Source: Prevotella sp. E2-28 (GTDB lineage Bacteria; Bacteroidota; Bacteroidia; Bacteroidales; Bacteroidaceae). Taken from it: a DNA stretch of 64,000 bases. Where the stretch lies: NCBI RefSeq assembly GCF_022024055.1, contig NZ_CP091788.1, forward strand, positions 3,286,001 to 3,350,000, given 5' to 3'. Below, one piece after another: positions 53,585-62,784 of the stretch. The notes below the pieces were generated by a model. That model was not told the DNA's origin. It worked only from the letters and a program-made list of their open reading frames with translations, and did not search any database. The position numbers were made by a program, and so were the translations under genes. Positions within the stretch are counted from its first letter, which is position 1, and every line of letters begins with the position of its first letter.

Positions 53585-54277
53585 TTACATCAACAGTTTA
53601 GTCAGTTCACGCATACCCTCGCTAGCACCTTTCTGTATTTGCTTCACACCATCACCTGCACTCACGGGGTTGGGGTCAATCAAATAGATGGGCACACCAG
53701 GGCGCACATAGTGAACCAGTCCTGCAGCAGGATAAACATTGAGACTGGTACCGATGATAATAAAGATGTCAGCCTTCTGAGCCTCCTCCGCTGCAACAGA
53801 TATCATAGGCACAGCCTCTCCAAAGAACACGATGAAGGGGCGTAGTAGCGAGCCATCGCCAGCCTTTGTGCCTGGTGCTATCTCACAATTATCTGGTGTC
53901 AGCGTCTGCTGGAAGTAAGGATTATCCACATCACGACTCGAACAGACCTTCATCAGTTCGCCGTGCAGGTGGATTACTTTTGACGAGCCAGCCTGCTCAT
54001 GCAGATTATCCACATTCTGTGTCACCACCGTTACATCATATTTTTTCTCTAATGCCGCTACAAGCTTATGGCCCTCGTTGGGTTTCACACCCCAGCACTT
54101 CTTACGCAGCATATTATAGAAATTGGTTACTAAAGTGGGGTCGGCCTCCCACCCCTCGTGAGTGGCCACCTGCTGCACAGGGTACTCCTCCCATAGCCCG
54201 TCAGCATCGCGGAATGTGCGCAGGCCGCTCTCTACAGACATACCTGCACCCGTTAAAACAACAATCTTCTTTTTCAT
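53585..54277 (-). CDS. cobB: Sir2-family NAD-dependent protein deacylase
   Basis: 230 residues. Motifs LTGAGMSVESGLRTFRDADGLW, TQNVDNLHEQAG, HLHGEL (catalytic His) and IIGTSLNVYPAAGLV are all there. The zinc ribbon is degenerate: only two of the usual four cysteines remain (MKVCSSR and DNCEIAPG). The YxxR pair of desuccinylases is not clear (FYNMLR). It could deacetylate proteins; its place ahead of glf may be incidental. TATCTTTG box at 54308-54315. Confidence 0.93.
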   Translation of the reverse strand: MKKKIVVLTGAGMSVESGLRTFRDADGLWEEYPVQQVATHEGWEADPTLVTNFYNMLRKKCWGVKPNEGHKLVAALEKKYDVTVVTQNVDNLHEQAGSSKVIHLHGELMKVCSSRDVDNPYFQQTLTPDNCEIAPGTKAGDGSLLRPFIVFFGEAVPMISVAAEEAQKADIFIIIGTSLNVYPAAGLVHYVRPGVPIYLIDPNPVSAGDGVKQIQKGASEGMRELTKLLM

Positions 54278-54307
54278 AAACTTCTATAAATTATTCTGTT
54301 ATGAGAG

Positions 54308-54366
54308 CAAAGATACAAAATAATTGAGAATTGACCATTGATTCTGCTGTTTTTTTTGTAATTTTG
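54308..54366. promoter_or_regulatory. Divergent promoters for cobB-glf and the DUF3737 gene
   Basis: Minus strand: TATCTTTG at 54308-54315. Plus strand: TTG at 54338-54340, 18 bases, TAATTTTG at 54359-54366, with the DUF3737 start 25 bases on. Confidence 0.65.
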
Positions 54367-54391
54367 TACTCCGAAAAACAACATACTAATT

Positions 54392-55240
54392 ATGGAGACT
54401 ATAAAGAACCAACATTTTGAGGGCGAACGCCCACTCTTTGGAAAGCACGACTTGCGCCTGGAGCAAGTGACCATTGGCGATGGCGAGAGTGCCATCAAGG
54501 AATGTTCACACATTGAAGCCAAAGATTGCCATCTCTGGGGAAAATACCCATTCTGGCACGTTCACAAGTTTATTATAGAGGATTGCAAATTCGATGCTGG
54601 CGCACGCTCTGCCCTTTGGTACAGCGACTATCTGCTCATGCGCAACACACGTATTGATGCCCCGAAGATGTTCCGGGAGATGCATCATGTTCATCTGGAA
54701 GATGTCGTTATCAACGATGCCGACGAGACGTTCTGGCGCTGTCAGTTTGTTGAAGCAAACAACCTGGAACTTCATGAAGGCACTTATCCTTTTATGTTCT
54801 GTGACTATGTACGTATCAACGGCCTGAAATGCGATTCAAAATATGTGTTCCAATACTGTAGGAACGTGGAACTTCGCAATGCCAACATCGTAACAAAGGA
54901 TTCGTTCTGGGAGTGCGAGAATGTGAACATCTACGACTCTGTGCTCGACGGTGAGTATCTGGCATGGCATTCAAAGAATGTCCGTCTGGTAAACTGCCAT
55001 CTGAAGGGTGAGCAGTTGTTATGCTATGCCGACAACCTGGTGCTGGAGAATTGCACCTTCGATAAAGACTGCGACCGCGTGTTTGAATACAGTAATGTAA
55101 ATGCCAACATCAGCGGACATATAGAGAACATCAAGAACCCCACAAGCGGACATATCGTAGCCGACAGCATAGGAAGCATCACCATTGATGAATTTGTGAA
55201 AGAGCCTAACAGCTGCGTGATAGAGGTTAAGACAAAATAA
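54392..55240 (+). CDS. DUF3737 beta-helix protein
   Basis: 282 residues, no signal peptide. Starts METIKNQHFEGERPLFGKHDLRLEQVTIGDGESAIKE, then short repeated strands of the type IEDCKFDAGARSALWYSDYLLMRNTRID, ending SITIDEFVKEPNSCVIEV. I recognise DUF3737, a parallel beta-helix family of unknown function, often in gut bacteria. Forty-four bases ahead of the lyase gene, and probably in the same operon. Confidence 0.88.
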   Translation: METIKNQHFEGERPLFGKHDLRLEQVTIGDGESAIKECSHIEAKDCHLWGKYPFWHVHKFIIEDCKFDAGARSALWYSDYLLMRNTRIDAPKMFREMHHVHLEDVVINDADETFWRCQFVEANNLELHEGTYPFMFCDYVRINGLKCDSKYVFQYCRNVELRNANIVTKDSFWECENVNIYDSVLDGEYLAWHSKNVRLVNCHLKGEQLLCYADNLVLENCTFDKDCDRVFEYSNVNANISGHIENIKNPTSGHIVADSIGSITIDEFVKEPNSCVIEVKTK

Positions 55241-55284
55241 CAAAGAAGACAGAATAACAGACGAACAGACAAAATACAATTATT

Positions 55285-56436
55285 ATGTATAATTTCGATG
55301 AGATAACAGACCGTCGTGGTACAGGCTGCGTGAAGTGGGATGAAACACCCGTTCCTGATGTCATCCCTCTCTGGGTAGCGGATATGGATTTTAAGGCTGC
55401 CCCTGCCATTCAGGAGGCTATTCGTCAGCGTGCTGAGCACGGTGTGTTTGGCTACACATTGGTAGAAGAACCTTATTACGAAGCTATTATCTCATGGTTT
55501 CAGCGTCGACATAACTGGACTATCCGTCGTGAGGAAATCCTCTATACCACTGGTGTAGTTCCTGCCATGTCAGTAGCCATTAAGGCACTCACGATGCCAG
55601 GCGAGAAAGTCCTGATTCTCTCGCCAGATTATAATTGTTTCTTCTCCAGCATCCGCAACAACGGCTGCGAGGTGCTTGAGAGTGTGTTGCGGTTTACCCG
55701 CAACAACCATTTCGAGGTCGATTGGCAGGATTTCGAGGCCAAATGTGCCGACGAGAAAACCACCGTCTTCCTGCTCTGCAACCCTCATAACCCCACGGGT
55801 CGTGTATGGACTAAGGAAGAACTGGAGCAGATGAACGCCATCTGCCTGAAACACGGCGTGAAGGTGGTGAGCGACGAGATTCACTGCGAGCTCATCATGC
55901 CTGGACATACGTTTCAGCCATTTGCTGCCGTCAGTGAGGCGTGCCGCGAGAACAGCGTAGTGCTTAACTCGCCCTCAAAGTCATTCAATATAGCAGGCCT
56001 TCAAATAGCCAATATCATCTGCGCGCGTGTCGACTGGCGCCGCCGTCTGGATCGTGCCATTAACATTAATGAGGTGTGCGATGTAAACCCCTTCGGCCCT
56101 GTTGCTTTGATGGCTGCCTACAATGAGAGTGAAGACTGGGTAGACGAACTGAACCTATACCTTTGGGATAACTACAAAACGCTTTGCGATTTCGCCGCAA
56201 AGCATCTTCCTCAGTGGAAGATTATGCCACTGGAAGGCACCTACCTACCCTGGGTAGATATCACAGCTACAGGGATGACATCACAACAATATGCCAACCA
56301 AGTGATGCAAGATGCAAAGGTGTGGGTAAATCCCGGCACGATGTACGGCCCACAGAGCGGCGAGGGTTATATCCGTCTGAATATAGCCTGTCCGCGCAGT
56401 GTGCTGATGGAAGCACTGGAAAGAATCAAGGGATAG
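55285..56436 (+). CDS. PatB/MalY-type PLP-dependent beta C-S lyase or aminotransferase
   Basis: 383 residues, aminotransferase class I fold. Starts YNFDEITDRRGTGCVKWDETPVPDVIPLWVADMDF, typical of PatB/MalY cystathionine beta-lyases. PLP lysine in LNSPSKSFNIAGLQ; CNPHNPTGRVWTKEEL and VSDEIHCELIMPG are present. Probably cleaves cystathionine or a related thioether. Its stop codon abuts the stop of the convergent gene at 56437. Confidence 0.93.
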   Translation: MYNFDEITDRRGTGCVKWDETPVPDVIPLWVADMDFKAAPAIQEAIRQRAEHGVFGYTLVEEPYYEAIISWFQRRHNWTIRREEILYTTGVVPAMSVAIKALTMPGEKVLILSPDYNCFFSSIRNNGCEVLESVLRFTRNNHFEVDWQDFEAKCADEKTTVFLLCNPHNPTGRVWTKEELEQMNAICLKHGVKVVSDEIHCELIMPGHTFQPFAAVSEACRENSVVLNSPSKSFNIAGLQIANIICARVDWRRRLDRAININEVCDVNPFGPVALMAAYNESEDWVDELNLYLWDNYKTLCDFAAKHLPQWKIMPLEGTYLPWVDITATGMTSQQYANQVMQDAKVWVNPGTMYGPQSGEGYIRLNIACPRSVLMEALERIKG

Positions 56437-57114
56437 TTACAGCTCAAAACTTACCGACAACTGGATACCGAAGTAATTCAGGGCATCAAACTTATCGGGG
56501 TCGTACAGATTCTTATAGTTGAACGGGCTATTGGTATGATGACGCCAATATAGTGATGCGCTGAAAAGACCGCCATCCATATCACCCTCAATAGCAATCA
56601 TGGGATAGAAGCACAGACTGCTAGGGTTCATGATATGGTCACCATAATAACGTCCATAGCGATTCGACTGATACAGACGGATACCATACTCTGCACCACA
56701 ACCCAATGACAGATACACATCATCGCCCAATGGCACAAGTCGCAAGTACGCCTCCACGGGCACTATAATCTGTCCACCTACAGGGCGCACGTTCTTTGAG
56801 GTACCATCGTCATTGCTATAAAGCATATAGTCTGAGAACGATGCATTCCTAATAAACTCGTATGGCGGATTACGATCGAAATAACCACGATAGCCGGCAC
56901 CGAAGTTCAGTCTCATAATATCCGAAGGCTTACCTATCTCCATCATTGCCCGCAGGCTACCGCTAAACAGCGGGTGATTCGTATCTGCATTGAATCCTAT
57001 ACCAAAATTGGCAGTTGGTGTAAGCAACTGACGTGATCCCTGAGCATTGGCAGACACAGCAGTAAACACTGCAACGACAACTATCAGCACCCATTTTCCG
57101 AATCTTCTATCCAT
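56437..57114 (-). CDS. Outer-membrane protein of unknown function
   Basis: I start at 57114 (MDRRFGKWVLIVVVAVFTAVSANAQ), which gives a signal peptide and sits downstream of a consensus promoter; the frame is open to 57180. 225 residues of alternating strands (GIGFNADTNHPLFSGSLRAMME, RLNFGAGYRGYF, VYLSLGCGAEYGIRLYQSNRY) with a C-terminal NYFGIQLSVSFEL, so a small barrel. No family recognised. Confidence 0.8.
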   Translation of the reverse strand: MDRRFGKWVLIVVVAVFTAVSANAQGSRQLLTPTANFGIGFNADTNHPLFSGSLRAMMEIGKPSDIMRLNFGAGYRGYFDRNPPYEFIRNASFSDYMLYSNDDGTSKNVRPVGGQIIVPVEAYLRLVPLGDDVYLSLGCGAEYGIRLYQSNRYGRYYGDHIMNPSSLCFYPMIAIEGDMDGGLFSASLYWRHHTNSPFNYKNLYDPDKFDALNYFGIQLSVSFEL

Positions 57115-57145
57115 AATCCCTTCCAATTTTAAAACTTTCTTGGTG

Positions 57146-57177
57146 CAAATATATGAAATGATTTTCATTCCGCCAAA
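57146..57177 (-). promoter_or_regulatory. Promoter of the 57114 outer-membrane protein gene
   Basis: TTTG (57174-57177), 20 bases, TATATTTG (57146-57153) on the minus strand, 32 bases before the start at 57114. Confidence 0.7.
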
Positions 57178-57220
57178 CAATCGGTAAGAAAATAGCGGAC
57201 AAATAGCCTATTTAAGGTAT

Positions 57221-57286
57221 GCAACTCGGCATCTTGTTTACATTGATGTGGCACTTCGCATGTCTTGAAGTGGCACTTCGTATGGC
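57221..57286 (+). repeat. Short array of three 22-bp units (array C)
   Basis: Units start at 57221, 57243 and 57265. The last two share TGGCACTTCG-ATG exactly but for one base, and the first (CAACTCGGCATCTTG) matches the first units of the array at 15954-16125. It directly abuts the hairpin element at 57299. Confidence 0.65.
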
Positions 57287-57298
57287 GCAAAACGCCAT

Positions 57299-57590
57299 CC
57301 CTCACTCAAATCTTCGGAAAAGCCCTGTGGCAAAGGCTTTGAGCCCAGTGTAGGGTGCTCTCAACCCTACACTAGTCCTACACTGAACCCTCACTCAAAA
57401 GAAATCATGAGTCGTAAGCGGACTGCAAGTCCGACGCGTGCGGACTCGCAGTCCGTCCCCTACGGACGGGCTTTTTGGGGTCACTTCAGTGAGGATGAGT
57501 GTAGGGTGAGTGTAGGGTTAAAGCACCCTACACTGGGCTCAAAGCCTTTGCCACAGGGCGTTTCAAGAGAATTGAGTGAGGGGTGAGGGT
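57299..57590. repeat. Large inverted-repeat element (copy C)
   Basis: A perfect 38-bp inverted repeat (57322-57359 and 57522-57559; inner end AGTGTAGGGTGCT) is surrounded by imperfect arms, with CCCTCACTCAA near the left edge and TTGAGTGAGGGG near the right. Between them lie repeats of TACACT/AGTGTA modules and a central hairpin cluster (GTCCGT-CCCCT-ACGGAC and a longer CGGACT stem, 57419-57470). The element fills nearly all of the 483-base spacer between the 57114 gene and the fimbrillin gene. Its centre is shared with the element at 17342-17536. No transposase is encoded. Confidence 0.8.
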
Positions 57591-57597
57591 AAAATGT

Positions 57598-58557
57598 TTA
57601 TTCCCACTCACTGGTAGATACCATACGGGCGGCAGGTATCTGATCGCCATTATCATCAACACCGCCATAGCCAAGATATAGATTAGAACCGACAGCATTT
57701 CCATCAAGATTACATGCAAAGACGTACTTACGTCCTGAATTCAGCGTAATGGGATTGGCTGTAGCGGCAGTCTTCAGTTCTACATCCATGTCGTTAACCT
57801 CAACTGTTACGAAATGTCGGTTTGCTTCAATGGTCTGCGGTGCTACGATAGCACTAAAACGATATTCCGTATCAGTATTTTTTGTTACATTTCCATAGAT
57901 TTCAGCATAACGTTTGGCGCTATCAAAATCTGTTGTTACCGTTTGTGCATTCTGATCAGCTGTTACCGTATGGTACATATTAATCAGGCGTCCATGCGAA
58001 ATGTTTTTTGTGTTCAGATTTGTGCCTGTGATGATAATCTCTACATTGCAAAGCATGTGCTTCAGCGACAGATTTATGCTCTGCTCCTTCGATGCAATTT
58101 TCTGCATGGAAAGATCGCACATAGAGTATCTGCTGTGTGAGTTTTGATTAGCAATAACATTGAATGTAAACTGAGAGGTGCCACTTTCCTGATAAGGATA
58201 GACAGCATAATAAACCAAGTCGTATGGATTTTTCTTATACTGATAGATAGGCTTATAACCAGCAGTAAACTTATCGCCGTCGCAGACGTACTTTACATTA
58301 TTTGCATAGTTATCGCTTCCTATCATCTCACTGCCTGATATAGTTCTGTTTACAGCAGTAATGCTCATGGCATCGCCATTCTCGAAATCTGTTTCGGTGG
58401 CGCGTGTTATCATGTTTATGCTTGGCGAATCAAAAACAACAGGAACGAGCTCGCCACGGGCAGCATCAGCACCGTTCTCCTCGCTATCATTGCAAGAAGA
58501 GACGAAGAGTGACAAACCCATCGCAAAAGCCATTATAATTGTTTCTTTTTTCATCAT
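57598..58557 (-). CDS. Fimbrillin-family lipoprotein
   Basis: 319 residues. Lipoprotein signal ending LFVSSC (Cys22), then NDSEENGADAARGELVPVVFDSPSINMITRATETDFENGDAMSI, the usual start of Bacteroidota fimbrillin-like proteins (Mfa/FimA superfamily), with two beta-sandwich regions after. Such lipoproteins are processed and polymerise into surface fimbriae, or serve as tip subunits. Consensus promoter directly upstream. No further fimbrial genes are in the window. Confidence 0.88.
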   Translation of the reverse strand: MMKKETIIMAFAMGLSLFVSSCNDSEENGADAARGELVPVVFDSPSINMITRATETDFENGDAMSITAVNRTISGSEMIGSDNYANNVKYVCDGDKFTAGYKPIYQYKKNPYDLVYYAVYPYQESGTSQFTFNVIANQNSHSRYSMCDLSMQKIASKEQSINLSLKHMLCNVEIIITGTNLNTKNISHGRLINMYHTVTADQNAQTVTTDFDSAKRYAEIYGNVTKNTDTEYRFSAIVAPQTIEANRHFVTVEVNDMDVELKTAATANPITLNSGRKYVFACNLDGNAVGSNLYLGYGGVDDNGDQIPAARMVSTSEWE

Positions 58558-58619
58558 ACAGTTTCTTCTTTGTAGCTTTTATTCATTAGCCAGCAAATGT
58601 GTCTTCTTTTTTTGCTGTG

Positions 58620-58650
58620 CAAAGGTAATTAGAATTTTTGAACTTTCAAA
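58620..58650 (-). promoter_or_regulatory. Consensus promoter of the fimbrillin gene
   Basis: On the minus strand TTTG (58647-58650), 19 bases, TACCTTTG (58620-58627). It overlaps the space after the TPR gene, so the fimbrillin gene can be expressed apart from the 64-58.7 kb operon. Confidence 0.8.
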
Positions 58651-58685
58651 ATTATTCTTTGGTTATTTAAATAGTAGATCACGTG

Positions 58686-60524
58686 TTAACGTGCATGTCT
58701 CCTTGCGAACTCAAAGTTCTTTTTATATGTCTCAGCAGCATCTGGATCGTACTTTGCTATCAACCTCTGATAGGGCAAACATGCTTTATAGTCTTTCTGC
58801 ACAAAATAGTAACGCCATAGATTATCAGCTGCAATAGATATCAGGTCTTTCTCTGTTTTTGATTTATCAGCAACAGGTTCAATCCTTCTAACCATATCTT
58901 CAGCGATTTCTCGAGAGAGATAGTTTTCACGATCTTTATAGTCACTCAACCTATTCATTCTGTTTCTGATTGCCAGTCTCTGATAAGGATAATAGCCTAC
59001 ACGTCCTTCCGTGAATGGGAAATACTCACTACCTGCATCAATTGAATCCTGTATATTGGCATAGAGTGAATCCACGGCTACAAAAGCCTCAAAACGTTCC
59101 TTCTGCGTTCTGGACGTATCATTACCCAAATTCTTATATAGAGTAGCAAGATTCAATACATCATTAATATTCAATCTTACGCCATGCTTCTCCCTAAGAT
59201 CATAAAGAGCATTATATTGTGCAACAGCATTCTCATATTGACTTAAAGCACTATAACAGTCTGCTATATTCTCATAAATTGTGACAGAGTCGCAATTATG
59301 ATACTGTGCCTTATATCTAAGTTCATCCTTAATAAGGATAGGTCCCATTGCTTTCTTATAAAGATCTATAGCCTTCTCATATTCACCTTTAAACTGGTTC
59401 ACAACACCTGCGAAATAATAGTCACGACGCAGCAAGGTATCTGTCTTGGATATTAGCCTTTCTGCACCAGCCACACCTTCAGCAGCCGTTGTGTCTCGAT
59501 TGGCCGTTTCCTGTTCTTGCAAATCCGTATCCTTATTTCTCTTGGCCTGATTAATTCTGTAATCATAAGTCTTCGCCAATTCGGCAGCATGATACAACTG
59601 GAAACGACTAAAGTTTATCTCCTCTGGGTACTTCTCTACACCCAATTTGGCACGCTCCAAGCCTTTCTGGTGAAGCAGCGCTCTACCATCACGACCAAGA
59701 TATTTCGACTCCGTACTTTGGTAGTAGAAATAAGTCAATGCATATAGATTCTCTACAGACAGACTATTTACGTCAATCTTATCGTAATATTCCTGCGTAA
59801 GCAAACGTCTACGATATTCTGCATCAGTACGTAGTTTGTCTCGAGTATCACTTTCTTCGTCATAAACATTGTCAAAGTTGGCCATGTTCATTTCGATTTT
59901 CGCATTACCCATGTAGCTTGCTGCTACATAATCGGCATTCTCATCAGGAAATGCTTTTCTATAAGCCTCAACCTCATCTTGGAAGGACTGTACCAAAGCA
60001 TCGTTATAGGCATAACGAGTACAACGGTCTAACCACCAGAGGTAAGGCGCCTTACTTTGAGGAAAAGCTACCTTTGCGCTATCAATCTGTGCCTTGGCCA
60101 AGTTAAACTGTGATGTATCACGTGACAAGCTACCATCAGGCTTTACCGTGATACTAACGTCGAAGAGCATCGCAGCATAGCTTGAATAGCTTTCGAAATC
60201 ATCAGGATACAAACTTTTAATCTTCTGATAACGTATAGCAGATTCTTTCACATAACCTGCATTAAATGCAAAACCAGAGGCGATGGCACGCATCAATTCT
60301 GGGTCATTGTTGAATTCCTGACATTTAACATCAGCAAAACGCATCAGAGGGTCAGGGTTATAGCCAGAGAGCTTCAGCACAGAGTCCATTGCCTGAATAG
60401 TAGCGGTACGTCTTGCGATGTACCCCTTATCCGTAGGCCACGTCATCTTTTTCTTCTTATCAGCACTAACACCAATAGAAGCCGCAGCCAAGACAATTAT
60501 CAGGATGATTCTTATATATTTCAT
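58686..60524 (-). CDS. Exported TPR-repeat protein of unknown function
   Basis: 612 residues with a signal peptide (1-21, ending GVSA). Almost entirely helical, with tetratricopeptide-like repeats (for example YYFAGVVNQFKGEYEKAIDLYKKAMG, YENIADCYSALSQYENAVAQYNALYDL, NLATLYKNLGNDTSRTQKERFEAFVAVDSLYANI). Probably a periplasmic scaffold. It lies 18 bases after the barrel gene in an operon continuing to the window edge. Family not recognised beyond TPR. Confidence 0.85.
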   Translation of the reverse strand: MKYIRIILIIVLAAASIGVSADKKKKMTWPTDKGYIARRTATIQAMDSVLKLSGYNPDPLMRFADVKCQEFNNDPELMRAIASGFAFNAGYVKESAIRYQKIKSLYPDDFESYSSYAAMLFDVSITVKPDGSLSRDTSQFNLAKAQIDSAKVAFPQSKAPYLWWLDRCTRYAYNDALVQSFQDEVEAYRKAFPDENADYVAASYMGNAKIEMNMANFDNVYDEESDTRDKLRTDAEYRRRLLTQEYYDKIDVNSLSVENLYALTYFYYQSTESKYLGRDGRALLHQKGLERAKLGVEKYPEEINFSRFQLYHAAELAKTYDYRINQAKRNKDTDLQEQETANRDTTAAEGVAGAERLISKTDTLLRRDYYFAGVVNQFKGEYEKAIDLYKKAMGPILIKDELRYKAQYHNCDSVTIYENIADCYSALSQYENAVAQYNALYDLREKHGVRLNINDVLNLATLYKNLGNDTSRTQKERFEAFVAVDSLYANIQDSIDAGSEYFPFTEGRVGYYPYQRLAIRNRMNRLSDYKDRENYLSREIAEDMVRRIEPVADKSKTEKDLISIAADNLWRYYFVQKDYKACLPYQRLIAKYDPDAAETYKKNFEFARRHAR

Positions 60525-60542
60525 AACTTCTCTCCTTTCCTT

Positions 60543-62741
60543 TTAAAACTTATACTGTACTCCCACGTTAACAGATCCGGCATATCTTGGACGACCCTGG
60601 TTAACGCCAGGAAGCGTCATCAGCGGGAAGAGATACAACTGAGGCGTCAGTGTAGCACTCAGCTGAGGTAACATGCGTGGCAGGATACGGGCAGAAACCG
60701 TGGCACCGCCGTTCAACACGAAGTAAGACTTATTCTTTACCTCATTACGGAGCGCAGCCTTATGTCCCACCTTCATCGTGATATCATCATCCAGCTCTCC
60801 GTTCTCTCCAAACACGCGGGCAATACCAGGACCAAAGAATGCCTCCAGGTTGAAGATACGACCAGGCATATAGCCAGCCATGGCATTGCTAAAGTTAATG
60901 ACATAATTCAGCGAGGCGATACCCAGCTGGTAATGATGGTTCCACACACCCGTGCGTGTATAGCCTGTAGGACCGCCAGGATAGTTCATGTTATAATCGA
61001 TGAACGATGTCACGTTACTTCCGTTCAGCGTCATATACTGAGCACTAAGTCTGACACCCGATATCTTGTCGAAATAATAACTTACATAGAAGTTGTAATT
61101 ATACGGCATTGCCTTATCGTTCGTTTTCAAGCTTGCCAACTGTGGTACGATATTCAAACCTGCACCCACACCTACAGTCAGCGGACTCCAGTCGTCAGCA
61201 AGTCCCAGCGTATCTTTCTTCCAGAACTTCTTTGAAACAGTCTGGGCAGTCAAACCTACACGCAAGCCGTAGGTATTATCAGAATAACGATGGTTCCATC
61301 GTGCATTCTTATAAGGTATCTTATAGACATTATGAGTAAAGCGAGGCTCTACGAATATCTGTACACCATCACTCAACTTATACCACAGACGCAAACCAGC
61401 TGTATAGGCCTCACTACGACAATGGAGCACATACTCTTTCTGGTCTTTCTTAAAGTCTCTCTTAATCCATCCGTATTCACCACCTGCTAGCACATAGAGG
61501 CCGTAAGGATTATCCCAAGCAAAGTTCTTGCTCAGTCCAAATGGGTTCATCATCACTTCAGCTCCCAGACTGTAGTACTCCATGTTACGACGGTTGGTAT
61601 AGTTGACGCCATCAGCCACTACCGTCTCTTCTGTCCATGTGGCAGAACGCGTAGAAGCCGTGAAGCGGGCACCAATAACCTGCGAAATCCACTTACCAGC
61701 CGATAGGTGTGCGCTACTACCCAGCGTACTCAATGGGCTCAGATCGTTTGACGTTGCGAGATTGGCACCAAGGGCGAAATCGAACGACCAAGGCGTTTGC
61801 CATGATTGCAGGATAGAATCCTGACCGATAATGGGCTGCTTTGTGATTTCATCATATCCTACCGTCACGTTTTCATATCGCACCCAATCATTCCTATTAT
61901 CAGGATGAACAGCTTCTATCTGGCGTGCTCTTGCCTGGCGTGACAGGTGGTTCGTAAGATAATAAACGAAGTTGATATTGACACCATACAGCACGTCAAA
62001 GCGGCGCCAATTGTCATATTCACTCAGGTCAACCTGATCGGAAGCCAGTCCAAGATAAGGCTCTACGTTCAGATAACCATTTGGACCTGTGTAGAAACGG
62101 AACTGCAATCCACCGTGTCCCTCAACGGCATTTCCCCATTTTCCTTTATAGTTATTCAACTTTGCCTTCTGTGCACCAAAACCTAGCACAGTACCAATAC
62201 CCAACATACGCGTTGGCTGATAACCCTCAAGGAATGAAGACAGGTCGAATACGTGATCTACCTTAAAGCCTAGACGTCCGTACATGCGGTCATAATACTT
62301 CTGATAACCCAGACCGCCATGCACTTTCAAGCGAAAAGAGTTGTATTTACCTACCTGGATACCAACAGCGAAATGGCCTGTTGTCATAGGGTCGAAACTG
62401 AAGTTATCAGAAAAAGGAATAATCTGTTCAGCACCAGCACCAGCCTGAAGATACAGATTGTCAAACCAATGCTTATGATTATCTTCGTTGATACCTCGGT
62501 CACGGATATCCATGATATACTTGGCATAATCCTCAAAACCCTTTATCTTGGCGCTATCAACCGGTTCTCTGGTCTTCTTATCGTCATCAGTCAAGAAGGG
62601 GTTATCCTCCACCTCACCCAGCGAGTCAGGCGGCAGAGCCTTTTCCTTCTTGTTGGCTAACGGATCAATAATCTGAGCCGTGACAGTCATTGCCATGCAC
62701 CATATCAAGAGTGTAAGAGTTATTATGCGAGTTATCTTCAT
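60543..62741 (-). CDS. Large outer-membrane barrel protein of unknown function
   Basis: 732 residues with a signal peptide (1-22, ending TVTAQ). A charged, Pro/Asp-rich linker (about 25-85) precedes long beta-strand repeats (LYLQAGAGAEQIIPFSDNFSF, FAVGIQVGKYNSFRLKVHGGLGYQKY, SLGAEVMMNPFGLSKNFAWDNPYGLYVLAGGEYGW) and the C-terminus RYAGSVNVGVQYKF has the final-Phe barrel signature. Gene order TPR-like, barrel, TPR suggests one outer-membrane assembly. No known transporter family recognised. Confidence 0.85.
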   Translation of the reverse strand: MKITRIITLTLLIWCMAMTVTAQIIDPLANKKEKALPPDSLGEVEDNPFLTDDDKKTREPVDSAKIKGFEDYAKYIMDIRDRGINEDNHKHWFDNLYLQAGAGAEQIIPFSDNFSFDPMTTGHFAVGIQVGKYNSFRLKVHGGLGYQKYYDRMYGRLGFKVDHVFDLSSFLEGYQPTRMLGIGTVLGFGAQKAKLNNYKGKWGNAVEGHGGLQFRFYTGPNGYLNVEPYLGLASDQVDLSEYDNWRRFDVLYGVNINFVYYLTNHLSRQARARQIEAVHPDNRNDWVRYENVTVGYDEITKQPIIGQDSILQSWQTPWSFDFALGANLATSNDLSPLSTLGSSAHLSAGKWISQVIGARFTASTRSATWTEETVVADGVNYTNRRNMEYYSLGAEVMMNPFGLSKNFAWDNPYGLYVLAGGEYGWIKRDFKKDQKEYVLHCRSEAYTAGLRLWYKLSDGVQIFVEPRFTHNVYKIPYKNARWNHRYSDNTYGLRVGLTAQTVSKKFWKKDTLGLADDWSPLTVGVGAGLNIVPQLASLKTNDKAMPYNYNFYVSYYFDKISGVRLSAQYMTLNGSNVTSFIDYNMNYPGGPTGYTRTGVWNHHYQLGIASLNYVINFSNAMAGYMPGRIFNLEAFFGPGIARVFGENGELDDDITMKVGHKAALRNEVKNKSYFVLNGGATVSARILPRMLPQLSATLTPQLYLFPLMTLPGVNQGRPRYAGSVNVGVQYKF

Positions 62742-62784
62742 CGTTGTATGTCAAATATTCTAAGTAGCATTGAGGATGTTTTTC

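Noticed and set aside
57322..57559. Invertible promoter (inverton) controlling a surface gene
   Set aside because: The inverted repeats fit the idea, but I find no TAnnTTTG promoter in the 162 bases between the arms and no invertase gene in the window. Kept only as a repeat element.
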